A stretch of DNA of 64,000 nucleotides, from positions 49,369,321 to 49,433,320 of the forward strand of contig CM042090.1 in NCBI GenBank assembly GCA_023512835.1, written 5' to 3'. Under the pieces are notes generated by a model. It was not told the DNA's origin, searched no databases, and saw nothing but the letters and a program-made list of their open reading frames with translations. How positions within the stretch are numbered: position 1 is the stretch's first letter; each line of letters opens with the position of its first letter. Made by a program: the position numbers and the translations under genes. Positions 20,695 to 32,171 of the stretch are shown piece after piece. This DNA is from Taxillus chinensis. Its lineage: Eukaryota > Streptophyta > Magnoliopsida > Santalales > Loranthaceae.

Positions 20695-21604
20695 GATATG
20701 ATGTTGAGTCCGGGGTCGAGGGATTTTGGGTTCGTTCCCGGGGCAGAGGACCCTAGGGGCCGTTGGGGCATTTGCGCTATTCGTTCTGTGGTTGAGATCA
20801 TTAGAGTTAGTCCTACGGTGGGACCGCATGGGGAGACCTTAGACTTTCCGGGGTAATTATGTTGATATGAAAATTATGTTTGCTATGATATCTATGTGGA
20901 TATGATAATTATGGATTGTGTGTGGATTGTTGGATACATGTGTATATCTGATGTGCTGTGAATATGACTATGTGTGCAATGTGGTTATGGTGGCTGTGTT
21001 TGTGAGCCTGTGTGGCTGTGTTTGTGGAGCCTGTGTAGCTGTGGCTATGATTGTACTTGCCCTTGTGATTTGTCTGTGTTGACATGTTCTTAAATGTTGA
21101 GCATACTTGTTCATATACTATTGCCATGACACTGCACTTATGCACGTTCGCATGTAGATGCTAGGAGCATGGGATGGGTTGGGGAGACATGATCCCTACT
21201 GAGCTGTGATTGTCACCCCTCCTACTGTGTTTTGTTTTGTTTTCAGGGACCTACATGCGTTAGGTGGGGACACCAAGGTTAAAGACAGTTCTGCTTGTTG
21301 CTTTGTTTAAATGTTATTTTGTGTCATGATATTTCGTGGGACCTTTGTAATTCCAGTGGGAAAATAATGTAACCTAGTGGGGAAAGTTTGTAAAAGGGTT
21401 TTGACTATAATAAAGGTATGTTTGGTTTTTAAACACTTATTGTGGTTTGAAATTAATAAAGATATCTGTTTCTGTCTTGTGGTTGTCTATTGTGGATGTG
21501 TGTGATGTCATGTGTGGAATTATTTGTCTCAACCCCTTGCCCACTAGGTGGGTAAAGGGGAGTCACGAACCGGTTTCCTCGGGTTGGAAATCCGGGGTGT
21601 GACA
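20695..21604 (+). repeat. LTR fragment J (Tekay-like), 3' part only
   Basis: It ends TCCGGGGTGTGACA at 21604 and is similar to the last ~0.9 kb of LTR B: TCCCTACTGAGCTGTG, CACCCCTCCTACTGTG, an acceptor-like GTTTTCAG ending 21246, then CCTACATGCGTTAGGTGGG. The 5' part must lie beyond element C. It may be a solo LTR or the 3' LTR of a longer element. It interrupts the F gag/pro, with expected duplication GGGTA (21605-21609). Confidence 0.8.
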
Positions 21605-22932
21605 GGGTATAATTCAGCGTGTCATTGGAATCGGGTCAAACTCTTGTCGTGGTTGATGAGGGGCCTAATTCGATCTTGCATGCTGGGTTTGGGCCCTTGG
21701 TTGCCCCTATCCTTGGAATGCGGGTCTAGGTCCTTTTGGAGTAGACGCCCTTGGTTTCTCTTGGTATGGTGCTCTTGGTTGAAATGAGTTTGGTGCCATT
21801 GGATAGAAATGGAACCCCTCCTTGTGGTAAATAGGGCGTAAACTGGGAGCAGGAGCAGGTGCAGCATAGGCAGCTACTGGTGATCCTCTGTAGTACCCTA
21901 GTGATTGGTAGAATGTCGGTTGTATTGTCGGGTGTGATTGGTATATCAGGTTGGTCTCATTTTCTTTCTTCTTTGCCGGTGGTTGAAACCTTTTTGATGC
22001 CTTGGCCATATCACCGTTTAGCTTTCCTCCTTTAATGCCACTTTCAACACGTTCACCAAATGCAACCAAGTCTGCAAAGCTGCTAGAGACGTTGCCGATC
22101 AATTTCTCATAGTAAACTCCTTTTAGCATTTTGATGGAAAGAGTAGTGAGTTCCCTTTCTGTAAGGGGAGGTTGGACCTCCATAGCCATCTCTCTCCATC
22201 TTCGTGCATAATCCTTGAAGCTTTTGTCGGATCCCTTTTCTAAGGACTGCAGGGTCAGTCGGTCTAGTGCTAGCTTGGTGACGTGTTTGTATTGAGCCAA
22301 GAAGGATATGCCCAATTCTTGATACGGTTGCCATCCAACTGAAAGTACCAGCGGAGGGATGCCCCAGTCAGGCTTTCTTGGAAACAATGCATAAGGAGCT
22401 TGTCTTCGCCTGCATAGGCTGCCATCTTTTGACAATACATGGCTAGGTGTGTCCTCGGACAATAGGTCCCATTGAACTTCTCGAACTCCGGCATCTTGAA
22501 TTTTGGTGGCTACACCACTCCCGGCACTAAGCATAAGTCTTGTGGACTAATCATGCCATAGATGTCGACGCCTTCTACAGCTTTCAGTCATTCCTCCAGT
22601 CATCTTAAAGTGAGAGAGTCAACATTCTCCTTAGGAGCTAGGGAACCCACCGCTTCTATTACATTTCCCGCTGTGGGCATAGTTAAATGAGTTTGATTTG
22701 GAGTAGGGGGTTGTGTCATGGCATGCTGATATGTGGGTGCCTAACTTGGACCCAGGTTAGTTGGCAGAATTGCCTCTTGCCCCTGTTCTTGTTGGTGATT
22801 TGAGGTTCCTCTTGCCGAAGTTCCTTCTCCAGTCAGCTTGGTAAGCATTTCCATTGTTGCAGACATTTGCCCCTGTAGGGCTTGTTGTGATTGTTCCAAC
22901 CCCGTGAGTCTGTTCTCTGCTTTTTCTGCCAT
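21605..22932 (-). pseudogene. Element F gag and start of protease linker
   Basis: The start ATG at 22932 gives MAEKAENRLTGLEQ. Then come a Gln/Pro-rich part and the capsid-like domain: FEKFNGTYCPRTHLAMYC, LLMHCFQESLTGASLRWY, FLAQYKHVTKLALDRLTL, FKDYARRWREMAMEVQPPL, MLKGVYYEKLIGNVSSSFADLV. A Pro/Tyr-rich tail ends in EFDPIPMT, just before the TYAELYP block seen in G. Several stops (e.g. TAG at 22741-22743) and shifts near 22290 and 21625 make it non-functional. Gag forms the particle. Confidence 0.85.
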
Positions 22933-23203
22933 TTGCTGTGGTTATGGTATTTGATTACGCTGGGATCTGAGGTTGTAAAAGTGCGCAATCCTGGAAAAAG
23001 GCGGCTATCGACCTGGGTGCAAGGTAATTTTTACTTGATTTTCAATTTTGATATGCATGTATGCATGAATGACTATACGAAGGGTTAGAGAAACAAATGA
23101 CTTTATTCCAAACATTTTCAAAAAAACACATAGTATAATGCAGAAATGCCATGCAGATGAGAACTATGGCTACATGATCTTAAGGTAAACTTCCAGTCAT
23201 CTC
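22933..23203 (-). other. ORF1-gag spacer of element F, conserved in element G
   Basis: About 270 bp of non-coding DNA. It matches G 56249-56525 in order and sequence: GGAATAAAGT, TTCTCTAACCCTTCG, CATTCATGCATACATGCAT, GTAAAAATTACCTTGCACCCAG, GATTGCGCACT and GATCCCAGCG before the gag ATG. Conservation between two decayed copies suggests a role in expressing gag downstream of ORF1, such as splicing or reinitiation. This is inference. Confidence 0.55.
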
Positions 23204-24535
23204 CTAAGACGCACGACGCCTTTTCCTCTGGGATGGTCGCTCATCTACTTCCTCCCTCTGCTTCAATATGGTCTCAACCTGTTTTTCCCTCAATTGCAAC
23301 CGCTGAAGAGCTCCTTCTAAAGATGTTTCCATCCTTTGGATCTGCTACCTGGGATTCTGATTCTCCTGGAGGATGGCTCTCATGTCCGTAGTTAACTGTG
23401 GCTTGTGTTGTGCCCTCCAAGATATGTATGCTGGATAAATGCCAGGTTTTGGATTGTTGGGTTGGATCTTGTGTGGGACGGACCCATGCCTGATACATCT
23501 TTTTGCCTTTTTCTTGAGCATGGCTCTATTATAAGTGAAGTCACAATCGTCCATGCCGAATAACACAGGAATAATCTGATGATGCCCAACTTGTCTCCCA
23601 CCCTGCAGTGGTGCATATGTAGTTCCTCCCCAAGGACCTATGAGTGGGACCCAATTGTAGTCCCCGTAGCTATAAGTCATGGAGACCACCGGCATCCAAG
23701 GAGCAGTCCAGGTAATGTCAACTTCTGTGAGGTCCTCTAACTTCTTCTTCCAACTTTCAAAGTCTTGAGGTAAACTCCATCTGCTGAGCAGAATATCCAA
23801 TAGTGTCGTGGCCGGCAACTGATAAACAGCAGGAAAACGAGAAACATTACAAGGGAAATGACCTTACAACCAGGTGCATAGGAGAGGCAGGCATCCCATG
23901 AACTGCCCCGAGCCTTTATTCCTCAGATAAGTAAGAGATTGAATGGTTTCAACCAATATAGCAGGAGTAGGGTCACATCCTTTGAGCACCTGCTGGACCA
24001 AATCCACAATTGCTCCATCAATGTGGGCCGGTATCCTCGGGAAAATGACTAGCCCATATATAGCTAGCGTAAGCAATTTGTGTGCCCCTGCTTCTATTGC
24101 GGTCTGTATCATTTCTTTGATTATTTCCCATGGAAGATATTCTTGCCCACCATACATTGTGGCCGCTGGTGAGTCCCATACTGGCTTTCCCATTATCTCA
24201 GTAAAGGCCTTTCGACATGATCTTCTGGGCTCCGGTAAATAAATCTTCCTTTTATTTTCTTCAACTGGGATATCCAATAATCTTCTGTATTCTTCTATGG
24301 TGGGAACAAGATCTACGCCGTTGAAGTCAAAACACCGCCGTCGAGGCTCCCAGAAATATATTGTTGCCCCAAGCATATCCTTGTCGGCTAGTAGCTCAAT
24401 CACATGGAGCAAATCCCTAAACTGTTGTATATATATGTTTTTCCTTTCGTCTGACCACTGGCTCCATATCATATGTACCTCCTTAGTGTAGTCCAACTGA
24501 TCTTCTATGATAACATGTTCTGCCTTGTGGGCTTT
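23204..24535 (-). pseudogene. Element F ORF1 (DUF7745-type protein), main part
   Basis: About 444 codons from the element D insertion to the TAG at 23206-23204. Landmarks are HVIELLADKDMLGATIYFWE, RCFDFNGVDLVPTIEEYRRL, LPWEIIKEMIQ, LTLAIYGLVIFPRIPAHIDG, GSGQFMGCLPLLCTWL, TAPWMPVVSMTY, WVPLIGPWGGTTYAPL, FPAYISWRAQHKPQL and a basic C-terminus QRKRRRAS. This matches the extra ORF upstream of gag in Ogre-like elements (DUF7745, name from memory); its function is unknown. Stops are a TAA at 23864-23866, where G has CAA, and a TAG at 23345-23347. The first codons lie at 34200-34315. Confidence 0.83.
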
Positions 24536-26170
24536 TGTCACGCCCCAATTTCCTTTCACTTGGAAATGGGTAGTGACTACTCATGCCCGCACCCGAAGGG
24601 TCAAGGGGTTGGTGCAAGCACCTAAAAAGGACTTATGACACGGGTGCTGTCCCAAACTTGTACAACCAGGCTATCCTGCCACGGGGCATGCTCCTACTCC
24701 CAAACCATGCACACAACCACAAATCAAACAATAACCATATCTCAATTTATTACATTTCAAAAGGGCTCAAAGTTCATTACAACTCCATTGGGGAAAAACT
24801 CCCATCAAACCACAATATGTTCTGTTTACAAACAATCCAAACCATAAAAACACAAATCCACAAAAGCAATGAAATTAATATAGTCTTCAGCCTTAGTAGC
24901 CTACCACCACAGCTCTTCTACCTACCGCCTACTAGACCCTGCAAAAGAACAGTTTATAGGAGGGGTGAGCAAACCATAGCTCAGTAGGGTTCCAGTCTCC
25001 CCAAACCCGTCCCACTCTACAATATGCATGACAAGTGTATACTTGTGCTCGTGTAGTGCCTAAAACTAAAGCAGCAAACATCACCCCGTAACACGACATT
25101 TACTTGTGCCCACACTGGAGGGCAGAGGACACCCCGCCACCACGGCGACATGACATACCACATCCAGGCGAATGTTACATGGTGACCAATGCAACATTTT
25201 CCACCCGAGTCAGATATGGCCATCACCTCCTCGGACGCCATACCTACCCTCAGGAATGGGTGCAGACTTAGACCACCGTCGTGAGTGCTACACCGAGGTT
25301 CAGGACCGCAGTCCTGACCAAATCTCAAAGGGGTCTAGTAGTTGTGCCTAGCCCATAAGTCAGCTCAACCCACAAGTATTTGGGTACTCATTTTCAAACA
25401 CAAGTTCACAGCATCTTAGCAAGTACATTTCAATAAACACAGCTCAAACGCAAGTGTAACTCAGTAATGCAACTCAAGCATACATCTCAACTTAGTACAA
25501 GGTAACCCAGCAATTCATCTCATCTAAATACAAGGTAACTCAGTGAGCATAACTCAAACGTGTTAATGCAACTCATGACGCATAACTCAGATATATTAAT
25601 ATAAATCAATAGTGCACTCAGCTCATGCAGTGCAACAACATTCTCACTAACATTCACAATTTACAGTTTTACCAACATAGGTGTTTTTGAACTGTTTTGG
25701 CAAGTTTTTAGATAAATTCAACTCATGAACATTATTCAAATCACTCTATTTTCCACACAAGGGACTTTTGGTTAAATGGGGCAGCCAAAAGAGGCAAGAT
25801 GAAGGGTTCACGTCATATGGGCCATATGACATGCAGGGGTGTTTTTGACTCCCTACCTTCTACACATCTCAAGGAAGTCTAGGGTGAATTCTCAGAGTAT
25901 TTAGACCTGCACGCCATATGGGGATATGGCGTGCAACCATGTTTTTGCACAGTTTTCTTTGTTTTGTTATTCTAAAGACTTCTCTCTAAAGAACCCACCT
26001 CAAATTCCGGTTAGTTTGTGAGTCATTGGGTTTTAAACCTTGAATACAAGGCCTATTTTCAATTCCAACCTCTACACTCATGCCCAACTACCCACCCAGA
26101 CAAACCCAGGCCATCCAAATCAATTCTTCCTCAGATATATATATTGAAAATTTCAAAATAAACCAACACA

Positions 26171-26209
<39 letters not shown>

Positions 26210-26832
26210 ATATTCATCATCACATTCACAGAATTTGGGGGTAAGAGAAAGGTCACAAAGGATCCACTACTAAATTTCCAAGACTCATCCATGATACAAT
26301 CCCAGAATTTGTGAAAGAGAAAGGTGCAAGGACTAACAAGGAATCCCTACCTTAGAATTTTCAGAAAAAGACTTGGGGAAAAGAATGGATCAATCTGTAT
26401 CCTTGCTACCTCAACGCCTCCAGCCTCCCGTTGTCTGAAGGAAATCCTTGATCGCCAGAAGGTCCTCCAACTCTGGATCGTCTCTCTCTCTCTCTGACGG
26501 CTGCAGGGAAGGTAGGGTTTTGAGATCTCCCTTCTCTTTTTTTTTAAAGAAAACCCAATCCACAATGAAACCCAAAACCCAAGGATACAACCCATCTCCT
26601 TAAGCCCAACTCATTTTTTAAAATAAAGCTCTCAAATAAAATGTTAATTGAGATATTTAAATATATGTGAAATTCCCAAAATACCCCTCAGGGCCTCAAA
26701 CTCCAAATTGAGCCCAAGTATAGTCAAAATTCTCCATTCGACTAGCACCTCACTATTCTGATGTTCATTCTCTAAGACAAGGTCTCTTACTCAAGGCTAA
26801 CTCCAAGGACCCCTCAAACACGGGTCCTTAGA
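24536..26832 (-). repeat. Element D 3' LTR
   Basis: 2297 bp, from TGTCACGCCCC (24536) to the PPT side GGTCCTTAGA (26832), where the expected TG start has become TC. It holds two hairpin modules (25807-25835 and 25908-25935, 101 bp apart), an (AT)n tract near 26170-26202, a short CT tract at about 26482-26496, and the conserved acceptor near 24945 and donor near 26351 (minus strand). It contains about 0.3 kb that is missing from the 5' LTR. Confidence 0.92.
25807..25935 (-). repeat. Hairpin modules in element D 3' LTR
   Basis: Core 1 is TTCACGTCATATGG...CATATGACATGCA (25807-25835). Core 2 is TGCACGCCATAT...ATATGGCGTGCA (25908-25935). The spacer CTACACATCTCAAGGAAGTC is the minus-strand form of the LTR A spacer. 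The stems differ from those in LTR A (CATATG or GCCATAT rather than GTGAAA) but stay self-complementary. Confidence 0.8.
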
Positions 26833-26982
26833 TCCTCTCCCCCTTAAAGACCTTTTGTCCTCGAAAAGAAAACTTGGAATGAGGAAACGACCACAACCGA
26901 TGAACACAATATACAACAGTAAAAGAAATGATCAATAATACCTGATTATGTCGATGTTTGATGTTTGCCTTCCTCCCCTCCT
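26833..26982 (-). promoter_or_regulatory. Element D polypurine tract and 3' untranslated segment
   Basis: The minus strand reads TTAAGGGGGAGAGGA (26847-26833) just before the 3' LTR, identical to the PPT of element B. The rest, up to the polyprotein stop at 26983, is non-coding. Confidence 0.85.
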
Positions 26983-27429
26983 TTAGGGTTGTTCATCCTC
27001 AAACAGATCAGGGTAGTGAGCACGCATTTCAGCTTCACGTTCCCAAGTCTCTTCCTCCATACCTCGGTGTTCCCATAACACCCGAACCAAAGGAATAATC
27101 TTTCCTCGTAGTTGCTTCTCACGCCTATCCAAAATGCGTAGAGGTGCCTCGACAACTATCATATCCTCCTCAATATCCAGAGTACTCCAGTCCAACACAT
27201 TTGTGGGATCTGGATGATATGCCCGCAACTGGGATACATGGAAGACATTATGAACTCTGCTCAAACTTGGAGGTAATGCCAACCTATATGCAACAGGTCC
27301 GACCCTACTCAATATCTGAAATGGGCCTATGTATCTCGGAGATAACTTGGACCCCCTTCCAAATCGCTTATGTCCCCTCCATGGGGAAACACGAAGGAAT
27401 ACTTGGTCTCCAACCAAAAACTCCAATGG
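26983..27429 (-). pseudogene. Element D integrase C-terminal module and chromodomain
   Basis: Same architecture as element A 3-467: FLVGDQVFLRVSPWRGHKRF, GSKLSPRYIGPFQIL, VHNVFHVSQLRAYHPDPTNV, then LRILDRREK, LVRVLWEHRG and ETWEREAEMR, ending at the stop at 26985-26983. It is in frame with the integrase core but separated by a TGA (about 27430); element A has CGA there, so this is a CpG-type transition. Confidence 0.88.
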
Positions 27430-28893
27430 TCAGCGTCGGTGATCTGCATAAGACTTTTGTCTGCTCTGAGCCGTGAGAAGGCATTGCCTAATCACCTGTA
27501 CTTTTGACGTAGCCTCTTGGACCAATTGAGGTCCCAACATAGCTGCCTCTCCAGCTTCTGCCCAACACAATGGAGACCGATAGGGTCTACCATACAAAGC
27601 CTCAAACGGGGCCATCCCTATGGAAGCCTGGTAGCTGTTATTATAGGCAAACTCTACTAGAGGAAGGTGAGAAGCCCATGATCCTCCAAAATCAAGCATA
27701 TAGGCTCCCAACAAATCTTCCAGTGTCTGAATAGTCCTCTCTGACTGACCATCAGTCTCGGGGTGATAAGTAGTACTCAAATTAAGTCGTGTCCCCAATG
27801 CCTTTTGCAAACCACTCCAAAATCGTGAGGTAAACTGTGCATCTATGTCTGAAACAATAGACACGGGTATTCCATGCAATCGGACAATTTCATCGATATA
27901 CAACTGGCTTAATGTCTCGATGGAGTCTCGCTCCCGAATAGCCAAGAAATGGCTGATTTGGTCAATCGGTCTACAATATACAACTGGCTTATGTTCCCAC
28001 TTCCACTCAGCCACAGGCAAAGGCTGCAGTTGACAAGCAGGTCGTTGGTGCTTTGCCTTCACTTGCTGACAAGTAAGGCACCTGGAAACAAACTCTGCTA
28101 TACTTCTCTTCAGTCCCGGTCACCAAAACTGTGCTCGCACGGCGTGATACATCTTTGTCCCTCCTGGATGTACAACCAAACGGGAATGATGAAACTCCCT
28201 CATTTCATCCTCTCGAAGGGAGGGCGGTACTATCAGGCGCCCCTGAAATCTCAACTCATGTTCAGCTCCTTCTGCCCACTCTTCTGATATCTCACCGGCC
28301 TCTATCTGGGCCCGGATTACTTCACAGTCCAGGTCCCCCAACTGGCCATCACGGACACATTGGTATAACTCTGGAATCACAGTAATAGGACACAGGATTG
28401 CTTCCCCACTGCTAAAATTAGGCTGTACTTGAAGCACTGCTAATTGTTCCATCATTTTCCATTCTCTCATGGAAACCTCAGCTTTTCCCTTTCTACTCAG
28501 CGCGTCGGCAACTACATTCCCCTTCCCAGGCGTATAGGAGAGTGTAAAATCAAACATTTGCAGGTACTCTACCCATCTACTCTGTCTCAAATTCAGGTCT
28601 CTCTGGGTGAAGATATACTGTAGGCTTTTGTGGCCAGTGTATACCACAAATTTCTCCCCCAAAAGGTGATGTTGCCAAGACTTTAGGGCAAAAATAACTG
28701 CTGCTAACTCTAGGTCGTGCGTTGGGTAATTCTGCTCATGGGGCTTTAGCTGTCGCGAGCCATATGCTATGACTTTGTGTTCCTGCATCAAAACACACCC
28801 CAGTCCAACTCGAGATGCATCGCAATATACCTCGAATGGCACTCCCTCCTGTGGTAAACTCAACACTAGTGCAGTAGTCAGTCGAGTCTTCAA
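27430..28893 (-). pseudogene. Element D RNase H and integrase core, first catalytic Asp lost
   Basis: One frame 28893-27430 with a TGA near 28120 (FW*PGLKR; B has Trp). RNase H has [13 protein letters not shown] and [14 protein letters not shown], but the last acidic motif reads [11 protein letters not shown] where B has SDHKSLQY, so that Asp is Gly. The HHCC finger ([11 protein letters not shown] ... CLTCQQV) is intact. The integrase lacks the segment with MDFVTGLP: after EWKWEH comes KPVVYCRPIDQISHFLA, so the first Asp is gone. The second Asp (VSDIDAQF) and the Glu (HPETDGQSERT) remain. Confidence 0.88.
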
Positions 28894-29893
28894 TTACTCA
28901 AAAGCTTCCTGACACTTGTCCGTCCACTCAAATTTGGCTCCTTTCCGTGTCAGAGCTATCATCGGTGCTGCCAACCGAGAAAACCCTTCCACGAAACGCC
29001 GGTAATACCCCGCCAGACCCAAGAAACTGCATATCTCAAAAACATTCGTGGGCCTCTTCCAAGATGATACCGAATCTTGGGTGGGTCCACTCTAACTCCT
29101 TCGGCGGATACCACATGTCCAAGAAAATGCACCTCTTGTATCCAAAAGTCACACTTGCTAAATTTAGCATACAATTGATGATCTCGTAGTGTTTGCAACA
29201 CCATGGTCAGGTGCTCCTCATGCTCAGTTCGTGTCTTAGAGTACACGAGAATGTCATCAATAAATACCACCACGAAGGAATCTAGGTATGGGGCGAATAC
29301 CTGATTCATCAGATGGATGAACACCGCCGGTGCGTTCATGAGCCCAAAAGGCATCACTAACCACTCATAGTGTCCGTATCTGTACCTGAATGCTGTCTTA
29401 GGGATGTCCTCCTTCCTGACCCTCAACTGATGGTATCCCGAACGTAGATCAATCTTCGAGAACCACCGTACTCCACTCAGCTGGTCAAATAAATCATCAA
29501 TCCGCGGTAAAGGGTATTTGTTCTTGACCGTTACTTGATTCAGCTTTCGATAATCAATACAGAGTCGTAACGACCCGTCTGCCTTCTTAGCAAACAGAAC
29601 TGGTGCACCCCAAGGTGAGGTACTAGAGCGGATAAAACCTTTATCTCCCAGTTCCTTTTTTGCTTTTGAAGCTCTCGCAACTCGGCAGGTCCCATCCGGT
29701 ATGCTACTTGTGAGATGGGTCCCACCCCTGGTAAAAGCTTAATCGTGAACTCAATACTTCTGTTTGGAGGCAACTCCAATAACTCCCCAGGGAACACATC
29801 CTGGAAATTTTTAGCTACATCCGGCCACACCCTTTTCTCTAAGTTAGCTTTCTCTTCAAAGGTTAGAGTGGCAAGTCTATGGGTAATATTACC
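28894..29893 (-). pseudogene. Element D reverse transcriptase, frameshifted
   Basis: The RT blocks are spread over frames: [14 protein letters not shown] (about 29.7 kb), [59 protein letters not shown], the active site [12 protein letters not shown] (about 29260) and [18 protein letters not shown]. Frameshifts fall near 29645 and 29085 and a TAA lies near 28894. The catalytic DD is intact but the ORF is not. Confidence 0.88.
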
Positions 29894-30385
29894 TCATAGC
29901 TCCCTCGTCGGTCCAACTCTCCCAGCATTTTTATCCCATTCACCCACTAGGGTACAGGAAGATCCTATGGGTGAAATAAATGACACTCGTCGTCTATAAC
30001 AATCAATTTTAGCCTGAAAGGCCATCAACCAGTCCATCCCTAGAATTAAACTAAAGGTTCTCATGGGCATCACGTACAAATCAAATGAGAATTAACCATA
30101 TCCTATCGTAAGCACACACTCACGACATATTCGATAGATTGACTCCACACCTCCTATTGGTGACTCGACCCTTAGAGGTCTTTCAGCCCTCACACAATCA
30201 AGTCCAAGGCTCTCAACCAAGGACTCTGCAATCAGGGAGCACGAAGCTCCGATATCAAATAATACAACAACAACAGTACGAGATATTAAAATAGTACCTC
30301 GAACTACCGAAGGTCCGGCTCCACCTTCCTTGGAGGGTGATGGTAAGTCCTCCCTCTCAGCTGGTGTTGAGGTAAGTGCAAACAC
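29894..30385 (-). pseudogene. Element D protease region
   Basis: ISRTVVVVLFDIGASCSLIAE ... VLTIGYG ... LILGMDWLMAFQAKID. The catalytic Asp is kept (D-I-G rather than D-S/T-G). A stop after VLTIGYG and further stops after VGPTREL (29894) interrupt it. It lies in the same frame as gag, so gag and pol were one polyprotein. Confidence 0.82.
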
Positions 30386-31723
30386 TCTGCCTTGGCTAGC
30401 CCCACCACTTGCCTCTACTGTCTTTCCTTTAGTCCCCCCCTGGGGTCCACTTGGATGCCCCTCGGAACCTCCTTGTGGTTGCCTCTCCCCCTATGGTCTG
30501 GTATAACTGGAACCAGCCTGACTGGCTTGCCAAGAACGTGCTGGCCTTGGAGCGGGGGCTTGAAATTGGGTCCCACCCGTACCTCCTTCTGTTAAACTTC
30601 CAGCTCCCCGGCTGTTCCCTCTACTAAAACACATCGTACTGATGTGTCCTGTTTTCCCACAGCTGTGACACTTCAGGTGCTGCTTGGGGCACTCACATTT
30701 GACGTGCCCTGACTGGCCACAACAGGTACACCCGCTTGGGAAACTCCCAGCTGAGCCTCCCTATCCTCCAAAATAATGGGATCTGGATGGAGCCATTGAA
30801 GCTTGGCCCCTGTCCTTGGGAAGAGTCCCACTCCCAGACTCAACCTTCTGTCTCTTGGTTTCCCCCTGCTTGTCGCGCGTACTTTGTCCCAGCCGCTCCT
30901 GATGAGCCTGCCTTCCCTCTTCTAATCCTCTCTCCATAATTTTTGCTGTATCCACGACTTCAGCATATGTCTTCAATCGTAGCATCTCTACTCTCTGCTT
31001 TAGGGCAGGTCTGAGTCCCATGGTAAATTTATGGGCCTTTAGGTCCTCCCTTGAGATTGCTTCTGGAGCAAACTGACTCAGCCCTCTAAAATCTTGCTCA
31101 TACTCTGCCACCGTACGCAATCCCTGCTTAAGACTACTGAACCCTTCCCATTTCTGCCTCTGCAGCGACTCTAGGAAGAACTCCTCATGGAACAATTGGA
31201 GGAACTCACTCCAGGACATGGCCTCCATGTCTCGGCTTCCTGAAATGCTAAGCTAACATTCCAATGCCTCCTCCTCCAACTGTCGGACTGCCAACCTCAC
31301 CTTGTCTTCCTCCTGGGGTCGGAGAAAGGAGAATGTATGCTTGATTTGTCGCAGCCAATGCTCTGCTGCTAAAGGTTCAGCTCCTCCCTTGAACCTTGGT
31401 GGGTGTTCCTTTCGGAACCATGTCACCATATCTCCCTCTTCCCACCTCATCGGCACTTCTTGCCTACGCAAAGGTCCTGCCTCACGGAGTGGAGAGGGTG
31501 GCACTACCTGTCGTGCCATTATCTGCTGACGTACCTCGTTTAGGATCTCCCCCCTGAGATCTTCACACATTCCCTGCACGTTCTCACTTAAGGCCCGGAC
31601 TTGAGCCATGATCCGCTCCAGGGGATCATCGCCCTCTACTCGCTGTTCTCTCTCCTGTCTGGCACGTGCAGAAGATTCATCTTCTATAGCTGGGGTAGCT
31701 CGGGTTACTCTCCTAGGAGGCAT
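30386..31723 (-). pseudogene. Element D gag
   Basis: The start ATG at 31723 gives MPPRRVTRATPAIED. The retrotransposon gag domain has WFRKEHPPRFKGGAEPL, AEHWLRQIKHTFSFL, WSEFLQLFHEEFF, FSSLKQGLRTVAEYEQDF and FTMGLRPALKQRVEML. Two CCHC knuckles follow at about 30735-30625 (CTCCGQSGHVKCEC, CHSCGKTGHISTMC). In-frame stops lie at about 31253-31255 and 30761-30763, with another in the Ser/Gly-rich tail. It shows what the missing N-terminal gag of element B should look like. Confidence 0.88.
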
Positions 31724-32156
31724 AGTCTACATATTAAACAAGACTAGAGTCAGCATCTCTCAGGCTCTATACACCCTTATCCCTATGGGCCATGAGGTAC
31801 TCAAGCAACTTTTCACATGTAAACATACAGGATAATCACTCAGAATTGCACAGCAACAATTCTCAACAACAATTCGTAGCAACAATTTTCAACGACAATT
31901 TTCAGTAACAATTTTCAGCAACACAACATTCCGAATCATAACATTTATATTGAAATTAAACTAGTGTCATACTGCCAATGCATGTATGCACCCCAACCCG
32001 AATGCAATTGTCCTACTCCTTGGTCTAACTACTCTTGTGTACATCCCAGAAAACCAGATAGAACCACGGTGATCAAGCGTGTCCGATGCTGCCTCCTAAG
32101 GGTCTCAGAAGCAATCATTCCTCCCCACTATCCTATGTCCACTAGATCATGAACAC
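31724..32156 (-). other. Element D leader between PBS and gag
   Basis: A 430-bp untranslated region. It contains imperfect repeats of AACAATTTTCA/CAACAATT (about 31850-31925) and no open frame of note. Packaging signals would be expected here, but none can be named from the sequence. Confidence 0.6.
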
Positions 32157-32168
32157 GCTCTGATACCA
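32157..32168 (-). promoter_or_regulatory. Primer-binding site of element D (tRNA-iMet)
   Basis: The minus strand reads TGGTATCAGAGC, three bases from the end of the 5' LTR. It is the same 12-base match used by the SIRE-type elements C and E. Confidence 0.92.
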
Positions 32169-32171
32169 TAT

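Larger units (their letters stand above)
21605..24535 (-). mobile_element. Element F: Ogre-like (Tat clade) Ty3 element, internal part
   Basis: On the minus strand this part holds most of ORF1 and gag up to the protease linker, where LTR J interrupts it. F continues on the far side of element D at 34200-35891 (ORF1 start, leader, PBS, 5' LTR). The pol genes must lie left of LTR J, outside the window. Element G on the plus strand is a second copy of the same family. Confidence 0.85.
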
